Shown piece by piece: positions 34,648 to 42,745 of a stretch of 64,000 nt of DNA. The DNA is from Rudanella sp031411995 (GTDB taxonomy: Bacteria > Bacteroidota > Bacteroidia > Cytophagales > Spirosomataceae): contig JANOCD010000087.1 of assembly GCA_031411995.1 (NCBI GenBank), positions 117,706-181,705 on the forward strand, read 5' to 3'. A model generated the notes under the pieces. It searched no databases, had not been told where the DNA came from, and was given only the letters and a program-made list of their open reading frames with translations. Position 1 is the first letter of the stretch; the number at the start of each line of letters is the position of its first letter. The translations under genes were made by a program, and so were the position numbers.

Positions 34648-36156
34648 ATGATTTTTGAGCCTGAATTGACTGACAATCTACTAGATAACGTCCTAAACAC
34701 ATCACTCAATGGCATAGTGGTGGTTGAGTCAGTGCTTGACTCCCAGAACGAAGTTGTTGATTTTCGGTACGTTTTTGTGAACCAAGCAGCCCGCGAACAG
34801 GCATCCGTATTAAAAAGTATGCTTGTGGGGATGACCATAAAGGAAGTACTCGCCGAGGTGAGTTTTCAGAGTATACTGCCCATTTGCCGGTTCGTTTGGG
34901 CTACCGGACAATCCTATGAAGGTGAGCGGTATTATGCGGAGACGAATGAGTGGTTTAAAACCCACTTTGTTCGATTGAACGATAAACGATTAGTGATCAC
35001 GTTCACGAATATAACTTCTTTCAAACAAGTTGTTCTGAAGCATCAGGAGGATGCCGAAATGTTTGAAAGTGTTTTGGGAAGTTCGGCGAACCCGGTTGTT
35101 ATAGGCAAACCAATCTACAAAAATGAACAAGAAATAATTGATTTTCAGTTAGTTATGTTCAATCTGGCCGCTCAGGAAGCCTGATTGTTTGGGCCATCGC
35201 TTCATGTTGGAGCCACCGCCACCGACTTATTACCCCCGCCAGAATGCAGCCTTTTGCTTTCGTTTTGCCGCGAGGCTTACCAAACCGGCGAAACGCAACG
35301 GTTTCCCTATCGCTATCCGAACACAAATCGGTGGTTCAATTTAGTGGTGCAACGGTTCAATCAGGGAGTCATTCTGAATGCAACCGATGTAACTGAGGAG
35401 CGACAGCAACAAGCGGTTCTCCGACAAATGAACCGCGACCTGCAGCAATCGAACGAGAACCTCCAACAGTTTGCCTACATTGCCTCGCACGATTTGCAGG
35501 AGCCGCTCCGAAAAATTCACTCGTTTGGCAATCTGTTGCAAGACCAGTTCAGTGATCAGTTAGGCCCCACCGGAAACGATATTATTCAACGGATGCAGTC
35601 GGCCTCGGGCCGGATGACAACCCTGATCCGCGATTTGCTGACCTACTCCCGTTTAACCACCCATCGCGAAGCGTTTCGACCGGTATCGTTGGGGCGTTTG
35701 ATCAACGAAATCATCGACGATCTCGAACCACTCATTCAAGACGGCCAAGCCACCATTGAGTGCGAAGAACTACCCACTGTACCCGGAGATGCCAGCCAAC
35801 TGCGTCAACTATTTCAAAATCTGATTGTTAATGCCATCACATTCCGCCACCCCGACCGGTCGGCTCAATTGACCATCCGGTGCCGGACACTGGACAGCAC
35901 CGAAACGCCAACGAGTTTGTCGGTTCAGAATCAGTATGTGGAGGTGAGCGTGAAGGACAACGGAATTGGCTTTGAGGAGCGATACACGGAACGCATTTTT
36001 CAGATGTTTCAACGCCTGCACGGCCGGAATCAATATGAGGGTACAGGCGTGGGTCTGGCCATCTGCAAGCGAGTCGTAGAGAATCATCAGGGTATTATTA
36101 TAACCAGCAGTATTCCCGGCGAAGGAGCCTCGTTTAGGGTGGTGTTGCCAATTTGA
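34648..36156 (+). pseudogene. PAS-PAS sensor histidine kinase interrupted by an in-frame TGA
   Basis: One continuous reading frame of about 503 codons broken only by TGA at 35182-35184. Before the stop: PAS domain 1 (NGIVVVESVLDSQNEVVDF ... FVNQAAREQA) and the first half of PAS 2 (NPVVIGKPIYKNEQEIIDF ... FNLAAQEA). After it, in the same frame, the rest of PAS 2 (RFPYRYPNTNRWFNLVVQRF), then HisKA with the phospho-acceptor in FAYIASHDLQEPLRK and a complete HATPase (NLIVNAITF, VKDNGIGF, GTGVGLAICK). The two PAS halves line up with PAS 1, so this is a single gene and not two. Either a nonsense mutation, a base-call error, or readthrough; an isolated C-terminal kinase could also be made from the TTG at 35185. 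No response-regulator gene is adjacent. Confidence 0.88.
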
Positions 36157-36202
36157 ACAGGTACTTTTCAAACAAGCTGTTGGCTGGATAGTATCTTGCG
36201 GC

Positions 36203-36694
36203 ATGGAACTTCTGCTCGCTGTTGCCATCATCAGCTATATTATCTACCTGCGCTATTACGCTGACTTTGATACCAAAGCCGAAAAGGAACGACTACCGTT
36301 GCCGCCTGGTATTGAAGCCGCCAACCTGACCGATAAATCGTCCCCGTTGGCTTCAAACACCTTTTTTGACCAACGGCTGCTAATCAATTCCGCATTTGTA
36401 TTGGTTCATAGTGCCATGCTGCTGGCAGCCATTAAATTGTCTCCCGTTATTCATTGGCCCTATCTGATGGCGGCCGTGTCGGCAGCCGCCATTGGGTTTG
36501 CCGAACCCCGCAAAGGCTGGTTTCTGGCTTTTTTGCAGTCCACGGCTATTTTAATCAGCTATTATTTGCTCACCCAAACGCCTGCCCGAAGCGGGGAGCG
36601 GGAACTGGAAGCGTTTAATCTGTACGGGTCAATTGGTCTTACGTTTGTCGGGAGTTTTGTGGGGAGCATCCTAAAACGGGCAATGGGTCGTTAA
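36203..36694 (+). CDS. Small integral membrane protein, unknown function
   Basis: A 163-residue protein with about four hydrophobic segments (LLLAVAIISYIIYL; INSAFVLVHSAMLLAAI; WPYLMAAVSAAAIGFA; GSIGLTFVGSFVGSIL) and a short acidic-basic loop after the first. No family was recognised. ATG at 36203 starts 47 nt after the kinase stop; co-transcription with the M28 peptidase gene 33 nt downstream is possible. Confidence 0.7.
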   Translation: MELLLAVAIISYIIYLRYYADFDTKAEKERLPLPPGIEAANLTDKSSPLASNTFFDQRLLINSAFVLVHSAMLLAAIKLSPVIHWPYLMAAVSAAAIGFAEPRKGWFLAFLQSTAILISYYLLTQTPARSGERELEAFNLYGSIGLTFVGSFVGSILKRAMGR

Positions 36695-36726
36695 TTTGCT
36701 ATTTTGCCAACCTAATCATCAATTTC

Positions 36727-38130
36727 ATGAAAAATCTGGTACGTCTTTTTCCCTTCCGCTTCGTTGGGCCACTTCTTTTTTCTTTAGTAACGTTTTCATC
36801 CTTTTCGCAGGCCATCGTCAATCGCGATCCGCAAATTGTGCAGATGCTGGGCGAACTATCCGCTGATAGCCTTCGGGCACACGTTGATGGACTGGTTCGA
36901 TTTGGCACCCGAAACACACTAAGTTCGCAGAACAGCACCGCCACGCGGGGAATTACCCCCGCCCGGCAATGGGTATTGCGCAAATTCGAGCAGTATGCCC
37001 GGCAGTCGGGTGGGCGGCTTACGGCCAATCTCGACACCTGGACACTGCCCGCCGACGGTCGGCGGGTGAACAAACCAACCGAGATTGCCAACGTGATGGC
37101 TACACTCAAAGGCACCGATCCCACCGATACGCGCATTTTTATGGTGCAGGGCCACATCGACAGCCGGGCCACCAGCGTAATGAGCAACACCGTGGACGCG
37201 CCTGGGGCCAACGACGACGGCTCCGGCACGGCGGCTGTGATCGAGTTGTGCCGGGTGATGAGCAAGTACTCCTTCCCGGCAACCATTCTGTTTGTGGCCG
37301 TTAGTGGCGAAGAACAGGGTTTGCTGGGAGCCGACCATCTGTCGGAGCGGGCCGTGCAGGAAAAATGGAATCTCGAAGCCCTGCTCAACAATGACATTAT
37401 GGGCAGCAACAACAGCTCGGATACCCGCATTATCGACAACACGCGAATCCGGGTCTTTAGCGAAGGCCTGCCCGCCACGCTGGTTAAAGACACGACGGGT
37501 CGGGTGGGGCAGATACGAACCTATGGATCTGAAAACGACGGAAAAGCGCGAACGCTGGCCCGGTATCTGAAAGAAATTGGTGAACGGTACGTGGAGAATC
37601 TGGAAGTCGTTATGATCTATCGCAACGACCGGTATCTACGCGGAGGAGATCATACGCCGTTTGTGAACCGGGGGTTTGCGGCAGTACGCATCACCGAAAT
37701 GAATGAAAACTACGAACATCAACACCAAGATGTGCGAAACGAAGGGGGCGTTGAATTTGGTGATTTAGCCAAATTTATGGATTTCGAGTACCTCCGCAAA
37801 AATACAGGCATGAACCTCGCCACGTTGGCAAACCTCGCCAAGGCACCGGCCATACCGCAAAATGTGACGATCGATGTGCGAAACCTGACCAATGCAACCG
37901 TTTTATATTGGCAGGCACCCAAAGTGACTGGGGTTTCGTCCAACAAAGTGCGTGGCTATTATGTGTTGATGCGGGAAACGCACATGCCATTCTGGCAAAA
38001 GAAATTTTTTACGACCAAACTCGGTCTGACACTGCCCTACTCCAAAGACAATTACTACTTTGCTGTGCAGGCCGTGAGCGAGGATGGCAACGAAAGCTTG
38101 CCGGTGCTGCCCGTCCCGAATTTGAGATAA
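36727..38130 (+). CDS. Secreted M28-family metallopeptidase
   Basis: A 467-residue exported aminopeptidase-like protein. Signal peptide to about residue 27 (LLFSLVTFSSFSQA). Zinc-site blocks in M28 order: GHIDSRA near residue 143, GANDDGSGTAAVIELCRVM with the bridging Asp, the catalytic glutamate in VAVSGEEQGLLGADHL, and RGGDHTPFVNRGFAAVRI with the late His. The last 90 residues look like a fibronectin-III-type domain (WQAPKVTGVSSNKVRGYYVL ... FAVQAVSEDGNE). Family members act on peptides in the periplasm or at the surface. Confidence 0.9.
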   Translation: MKNLVRLFPFRFVGPLLFSLVTFSSFSQAIVNRDPQIVQMLGELSADSLRAHVDGLVRFGTRNTLSSQNSTATRGITPARQWVLRKFEQYARQSGGRLTANLDTWTLPADGRRVNKPTEIANVMATLKGTDPTDTRIFMVQGHIDSRATSVMSNTVDAPGANDDGSGTAAVIELCRVMSKYSFPATILFVAVSGEEQGLLGADHLSERAVQEKWNLEALLNNDIMGSNNSSDTRIIDNTRIRVFSEGLPATLVKDTTGRVGQIRTYGSENDGKARTLARYLKEIGERYVENLEVVMIYRNDRYLRGGDHTPFVNRGFAAVRITEMNENYEHQHQDVRNEGGVEFGDLAKFMDFEYLRKNTGMNLATLANLAKAPAIPQNVTIDVRNLTNATVLYWQAPKVTGVSSNKVRGYYVLMRETHMPFWQKKFFTTKLGLTLPYSKDNYYFAVQAVSEDGNESLPVLPVPNLR

Positions 38131-38207
38131 AAGAAGAAAAGAGGATTGCTGAAGCTCGTTTCATGTGCGTCAGCGATCCCCTTTTTTCCTTTGGCTTCTT
38201 CCTCCTC

Positions 38208-38642
38208 TCAAAACCAGCCCGCGCCAAGCCCTCTGAATGGCCAGGGAATCATGGCCAGAATAATCAACAAACCCAATCCCATAAAAATAGCCACGGTTTT
38301 GTGCTTATTCGTGGCTCCACTCATCCGCTTCGAACGGGAGTAGCCAATGGTGACGAGAATGATCGCGATTAACATACCAACAAGGTGCTCCACCGTGTAG
38401 AATCGATAAAGTTTGTCGCTAATCAGGCTGGAATTAACCTTCGGGCTGATGAAATACAGAATCAGGCCTATTACTAGTTGCGTGTGAACCGAAATGAGCG
38501 TGAACAGGTATAATTTTCGGTTGGACTCAGAAAAACTGGCTCGGCTTTGCCAGCGACTAATGGCGGTGGCCACAGCGGCTACCAATAATAAAAGGGCGAT
38601 CCAGCGTAGACCTGAGTGGGCATGAACTAATCCGGAATACAT
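38208..38642 (-). CDS. Four-helix membrane protein, cytochrome b-like
   Basis: A 144-residue protein with four hydrophobic segments (LRWIALLLLVAAVATAI; LFTLISVHTQLVIGLILYF; VEHLVGMLIAIILVTIGY; TVAIFMGLGLLIILAMI). Histidines lie at helix ends (HAHSGLRW, SVHTQL, VEHLVG), which is why relatives are often described as cytochrome b-like, but heme binding is not shown. Convergent with the M28 peptidase; the two stops are 77 nt apart. Confidence 0.7.
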   Translation of the reverse strand: MYSGLVHAHSGLRWIALLLLVAAVATAISRWQSRASFSESNRKLYLFTLISVHTQLVIGLILYFISPKVNSSLISDKLYRFYTVEHLVGMLIAIILVTIGYSRSKRMSGATNKHKTVAIFMGLGLLIILAMIPWPFRGLGAGWF

Positions 38643-38695
38643 ACGTTTTTTTGACTAATGGTTTATAAATGACTGCCAAATGTACGGCATCCACT

Positions 38696-38998
38696 ATGAT
38701 TCTTTTCAATATTACTTACAGCATTGAGCCAAAAATTGAACGCGAGTGGCTCCGGTGGATGAAGGCCGAATACCTGCCAATGGTTGAAGCTACTACGCTC
38801 ACGTCCAATGTTAAAATCCTGAAACTGCTTACTGAATTAGACAACGGAAACGTGACCTATTCACTTCAGATTTTCTTTATGGCTATGGAAAACTTCCTGA
38901 CCTATCATCACACCTTTGCCGACGGTCATCAATTGAAAGTAGATGAATTATTCGCCAACAAATACGCAACCTTCCGGACGTTATTGGAAGAGGTGTAA
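38696..38998 (+). CDS. DUF4286 family protein
   Basis: A 100-residue cytosolic protein typical of Bacteroidota, with the family opening MILFNITYSIEPKIEREWL and the WMKAEYLP and FANKYATFRTLL segments. Fold probably ferredoxin-like (alternating short strands and amphipathic helices). Function unknown. The ATG at 38696 is used because homologues start at M-x-x-x-N-I/V-T. Confidence 0.85.
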   Translation: MILFNITYSIEPKIEREWLRWMKAEYLPMVEATTLTSNVKILKLLTELDNGNVTYSLQIFFMAMENFLTYHHTFADGHQLKVDELFANKYATFRTLLEEV

Positions 38999-39152
38999 AA
39001 ACAAATATGATAATTTATCAACCGTTTTTGTGCGAACGATTCGTTTTAGCACCACTCAATCGGTTTATTGTTGATTTATTCATTTTTAGTAGACCTGTCC
39101 AATCTTTGTCTGTTAATTAGGGTCTAGTTAATTGTTGATATAAATTCACGTT

Positions 39153-41225
39153 ATGGATAGTTGTCGTCTCCTCCGAAAGTGGGCGAGATGGGGCCTTGTG
39201 GCGGTGTTAGGTTGTGGAGTATTTGCCTCGTTTTACACACCAGTTTATGCACAGATTTCGGTAACTTTTCCGCAACCCCGGACGGTTATTCAGCGCAATA
39301 ATGCCAATCAGGCTCAGTTGTGGGTAGTGGGTCAATGCCCACCCAACACAACACGGGTCGAAGTTTTTTTGGCTGCAACAAAGCCGGGCGGAGGCATCGA
39401 CTCCCCCGGTTATCTGCTGCTTGACGGTAGCCCTGCGAACGGTCGTTTTCGGGGACAGGTCCAGGTATCAGGTGGTTGGTATCATCTTTATGTTCGGGCT
39501 ATGCAAAATGCCACGGTGCTGGAGATCAGACAAATAACTCCCATTGGCGTAGGCGAAGTATTTGCGGTTGCCGGTCAGTCTAATGGGCAGGGGGTTATTC
39601 CAAATCGAAACACCGTTCCGGCCACTGATGAGCGGGTCGTAAGTGTACCCCACTACAATGGCACCGACACCATCCGGTTACCCATGCCTCCTGTTTTTGA
39701 ACGAATCACTACCGATGGCACCATTGGCCCGCGCGGTCTCACAAGCTGGTGTTGGGGCGTTCTGGGCGATTCGCTGGCCAAACGACTGAATGTGCCAGTG
39801 GCTTTTTATAACACTGCCTGGTCGGGAACAGCGGTCCGAAACTGGCGCGAGAGTATCACGCAGGACAGCACGGCAACCTCCTGGGGCGAGTTTTTCCGAC
39901 CTAAAATGCCCTATGGAAATCTTAAACGGGTGTTGCAGGATTATGTGTCGCTGACGGGCTTGAGGGCGGTTTTGTGGCATCAGGGCGAAGCTGAATATTA
40001 CGATACAAACCCAATGGCTCCCAATTATTACAACGACCTTCGGTTTGTGATTGCGCAAAGTCGGGCCGATGTCGGGTTCGCCGATTTACCGTGGATGATA
40101 GCCCGCGCTTCCATCGACATGTATACCCGCACCCTGTATCCGTCGCAACGATATGAACCAGTCTGGAATCAGCAAACACAGGTGATCCAGACCTCTAACC
40201 GCGTTTTTTACGGGCCAGATACCGACCCGCTCGGTATTCCCCGCACCGATGGGGTTCACCTGAGTGGCATTGGCCTCATTGAAGTTGCCAATGCCTGGAA
40301 TACGGCTATGACTACCGATTTTTTCAATGCCGCCGTCCCTCTTCTGCCGCAGGCTGCTCCTCCAACAATTGACTTGACGCTGTCGGGGCTTGCTTCCCGG
40401 CGGGTGGTGAGCGTGGGCGAAGATATGCTTGTGACGCTTACACTAGCGAATACGGGCCAAAATTTGGCTTCGGGTGTTCGCATTCGCTGTCAACTTCCCA
40501 ACAATTTGCGTTGCACGAATTCGGGTCAGTTTACGCTCCGTAATGGTCAATTGCTGTATACACTGGCCGATAATCTGACTCCGGGAGGGACCACCACCTT
40601 GCCTTTTGTGGTTCAGCCTCTGGCTAATGGCACCTTTCGCATAGCGGCTGAACTAATCAGGAGTGACCAATTGGACGAGGATTCCCGACCAAACACGAGC
40701 TTTGCCGATGGACAGGACGACCTGACCTGGATTGATTTTCGAACGGTTGCATCCAGTGGAGCCGTTTTCGAAGCCCCTCTTTCCGGGAATGCCGTTATGC
40801 AGCCGCCTGTTGCCGGCAATCAGCCCGCGCCCGACCCCAATGGAGCCGATTTAAGCCTTCAGGTGGTAAGTGATCTCCTTACTTCTGCCATCGGGCAACC
40901 CATTCGGGTTTCGATGGTTGTCACAAACAGGGGTGGTTCGGCGGCTACTAACGTACTGATTCAGTGTGTGCTACCGACAAATGTGAGTGGCTTCAGTAGT
41001 TCGTCTATGACACTCGGGGGGCAAACTGCCAGCGGCACCATCGCCAGTATTCCGGCGGGTGAATCGGCTACGATCTGGTTTCAGGTGAGCGGTTCGGGAA
41101 CAGGAAATTCTCTTTTTATGGCTCAGATTGGCGGTGTGTCATCACCCGATTCAGATTCTGTCCCCAACAATGGATACAGTAATGGAGAAGACGACACGGC
41201 GCAGGTTAGCGTCCGTGTTCGGTAG
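39153..41225 (+). CDS. Secreted SGNH-type esterase with two DUF11/CARDB-like domains
   Basis: A 690-residue exported protein. Signal peptide (WGLVAVLGCGVFASF, cleavage after YAQ). Residues about 130-395 form a sialate O-acetylesterase-like SGNH hydrolase: AVAGQSNGQG with the nucleophile Ser, an oxyanion Gly in NTAWSGTAVRNW, WHQGEAEYY, and DGVHLSGIG with the catalytic Asp-x-x-His. Two repeats of an Ig-like DUF11/CARDB fold follow (about 405-515, VTLTLANTGQNLASGVRI; and about 570-690, VSMVVTNRGGSAATNVLI). No clear C-terminal sorting signal was seen. Likely removes acetyl groups from surface or environmental glycans. Confidence 0.82.
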   Translation: MDSCRLLRKWARWGLVAVLGCGVFASFYTPVYAQISVTFPQPRTVIQRNNANQAQLWVVGQCPPNTTRVEVFLAATKPGGGIDSPGYLLLDGSPANGRFRGQVQVSGGWYHLYVRAMQNATVLEIRQITPIGVGEVFAVAGQSNGQGVIPNRNTVPATDERVVSVPHYNGTDTIRLPMPPVFERITTDGTIGPRGLTSWCWGVLGDSLAKRLNVPVAFYNTAWSGTAVRNWRESITQDSTATSWGEFFRPKMPYGNLKRVLQDYVSLTGLRAVLWHQGEAEYYDTNPMAPNYYNDLRFVIAQSRADVGFADLPWMIARASIDMYTRTLYPSQRYEPVWNQQTQVIQTSNRVFYGPDTDPLGIPRTDGVHLSGIGLIEVANAWNTAMTTDFFNAAVPLLPQAAPPTIDLTLSGLASRRVVSVGEDMLVTLTLANTGQNLASGVRIRCQLPNNLRCTNSGQFTLRNGQLLYTLADNLTPGGTTTLPFVVQPLANGTFRIAAELIRSDQLDEDSRPNTSFADGQDDLTWIDFRTVASSGAVFEAPLSGNAVMQPPVAGNQPAPDPNGADLSLQVVSDLLTSAIGQPIRVSMVVTNRGGSAATNVLIQCVLPTNVSGFSSSSMTLGGQTASGTIASIPAGESATIWFQVSGSGTGNSLFMAQIGGVSSPDSDSVPNNGYSNGEDDTAQVSVRVR

Positions 41226-41235
41226 TGAGAGGAAC

Positions 41236-41270
41236 AAAAAAAGTCCAGCAAGTTGATTGCCGGACTTTTT
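41236..41270. terminator. Bidirectional hairpin terminator
   Basis: AAAAAGTCCAGCA pairs with TGCCGGACTTTTT (one G-T pair), loop about 8 nt, flanked by A and T runs. It separates the esterase gene from the convergent ompH gene. Confidence 0.8.
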
Positions 41271-41293
41271 ACTAAAAAACAGAAGCGAAACGC

Positions 41294-41941
41294 TTAGTTC
41301 TTTTTCGGAGCAGGTGTCGTTGCCGGAGCAGGCGTGCCAGGGCCAGTCGCTGTTTTCGGAGCCGGGGTAATGCCCATTTTCTTCAACACCAGATCGGTAA
41401 TGTTGTTGTCTTCGGGAGCATACAACAGGATCACGGCCGTACCCGCACCAGCATCGAGGTTGAATACATAGTTGTATCCATTCTCTTTAGCTGTGGCATC
41501 CACATTCTTCTGGATTTTCTGAATCACGGGATTCACCAACTGCTGATACTTCTGCTGTAACTGAGTATCGGCGTTGCGCTGAAACTCCTGGAAACGACCT
41601 TGCAGGCTCTGCAATTCCTTTTCTTTATCAGCCCGAATCACTTCTGACATCTGAGCAGCCCCTTTTTCGTAAACGGCCAGTTTATCCTGAAACTCTTTCT
41701 CTAAACGCTTGGCTTCGTTTTCCAATTGCGTTTTTTGAATGGTCAACTGGTTCTGAATTTCTTTGGCTTCGGGCACCTGCGACAACAGATAATCCATGCT
41801 TGTATAACCCAGCTTCAAAGGGCCGGGGGCTGCTGCGGCTGGGGCCGATGCGACCGGGGCTGAAGCCTGGGCTTGTGCCTGAGCGTTGATACCACCGAAC
41901 AACAGTGCGGCTACGAACGCCATGACAATGTTTTTCTTCAT
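41294..41941 (-). CDS. OmpH/Skp-family periplasmic chaperone (second copy)
   Basis: A 215-residue chaperone that holds unfolded outer-membrane proteins on their way to BamA. Signal peptide (IVMAFVAALLFGGINAQAQ), an Ala/Pro-rich spacer, LGYTSMDYLLSQVPEAKEI at the start of the domain, a long coiled coil (about 65-145, rich in E, K, Q) and the return strand YNYVFNLDAGAGTAVILLY. C-terminal tail is Pro/Ala/Thr/Lys rich. Last gene of the reverse-strand uppS-bamA-ompH-ompH series; 19 nt separate it from the first ompH. Confidence 0.9.
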   Translation of the reverse strand: MKKNIVMAFVAALLFGGINAQAQAQASAPVASAPAAAAPGPLKLGYTSMDYLLSQVPEAKEIQNQLTIQKTQLENEAKRLEKEFQDKLAVYEKGAAQMSEVIRADKEKELQSLQGRFQEFQRNADTQLQQKYQQLVNPVIQKIQKNVDATAKENGYNYVFNLDAGAGTAVILLYAPEDNNITDLVLKKMGITPAPKTATGPGTPAPATTPAPKKN

Positions 41942-41960
41942 TTGACTTAGTTGTTTGTAT

Positions 41961-42560
41961 TTATTTAGGTTTTGCGGTTGATTGCGTTGCTGGGGTGGCT
42001 TGTGGGGCCACAGGGGTTGTGGGCTTTTGCTTACTCTCGGTATCCAGGCCCATTTCTTCCATTACATAGTCGGTATAGTCGTGTTTAGGATTCGTATAAA
42101 GCATCACAAAATCACTGGCTTTGTCGAACATGAAATCGAGTTTTTTCTGAAGAGCAATCTTCTCAATAGCCCGATTCACTTTCTCCATAGGGACTTTAAT
42201 CAACTCTTTCTTTTTCAAAAACAACGAGCCTTCATATCCGAAAATCTTATTGTTGTAATCACGGACCTCACGCTCTTTGTCGCTGATGACACGCTGGCGT
42301 TCCCGTTTCATGTCGTCAGTAAGCAAAATCTCCTCGGCCTGGTAAGCACGCTGGAGTTTTTCGATCTCCGTGTTCTTATCCAAAATCTCTTTTGACCATT
42401 TGTCGGCGAATTTGTCGATTTCGGTCAGTGCCTTCTGATAATCAGGCATCTTGCTAAAGACAAACTCTGTATCTACATAGCCAAACTTTTGCGCCGAGGC
42501 CGTCGATGCGCCAAAAAGAGAACACAAAAGTAACAAAAAGAGTCCTGTTTTCATGCGCAT
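41961..42560 (-). CDS. OmpH/Skp-family periplasmic chaperone (first copy)
   Basis: About 199 residues. Signal peptide (TGLFLLLLCSLFGASTASA) directly followed by QKFGYVDTEFVFSKMPDY, the usual mature start, then a long helical hairpin (about 40-125) and KLDFMFDKASDFVMLY. The C-terminal tail is Pro/Thr/Gln rich. The ATG at 42560 (or 42554) was chosen because the frame upstream to 42665 is not signal-like. Placed after bamA, its functional partner. Confidence 0.9.
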   Translation of the reverse strand: MRMKTGLFLLLLCSLFGASTASAQKFGYVDTEFVFSKMPDYQKALTEIDKFADKWSKEILDKNTEIEKLQRAYQAEEILLTDDMKRERQRVISDKEREVRDYNNKIFGYEGSLFLKKKELIKVPMEKVNRAIEKIALQKKLDFMFDKASDFVMLYTNPKHDYTDYVMEEMGLDTESKQKPTTPVAPQATPATQSTAKPK

Positions 42561-42686
42561 TTCATTGAGGTTTAACGGTCTGTGCATTTTCGTCGGTTGG
42601 ATGATCGGGCGGCAGGATGGTTTAATTTCAACCACAAAACCAGCACCATCCAGCTCGCCGATCATTTTCTATAAAACGTTTTGATA

Positions 42687-42740
42687 TACTGGATATTGGA
42701 CAGCCATCCAGAGTCCAATATTCAACGTCCAGTATCCAAG
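42687..42740. terminator. Heptad-rich hairpin between bamA and ompH
   Basis: GGATATTGGAC (42691-42701) pairs with GTCCAATATTC (42712-42722), and flanking TACTGG/CCAGTA pairs extend it around a bulge. The right half reads as heptads of the form nnTCCAA. It resembles the porV hairpin at 23003-23055. It could attenuate transcription into the ompH genes. Confidence 0.5.
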
Positions 42741-42745
42741 GTCCA

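Noticed and set aside
35185..36156. Independent second histidine kinase gene starting with TTG
   Set aside because: It begins immediately after the TGA in the same frame and starts in the middle of a PAS domain, so a single interrupted gene explains it better.
36699..37493. 264-codon open frame on the - strand
   Set aside because: Antisense of the M28 peptidase; composition is Ser/Arg/Leu rich as expected from a shadow frame.
39000..39152. tRNA or small RNA gene in the AT-rich gap before the esterase
   Set aside because: No cloverleaf, anticodon loop or stable hairpin could be drawn by eye.
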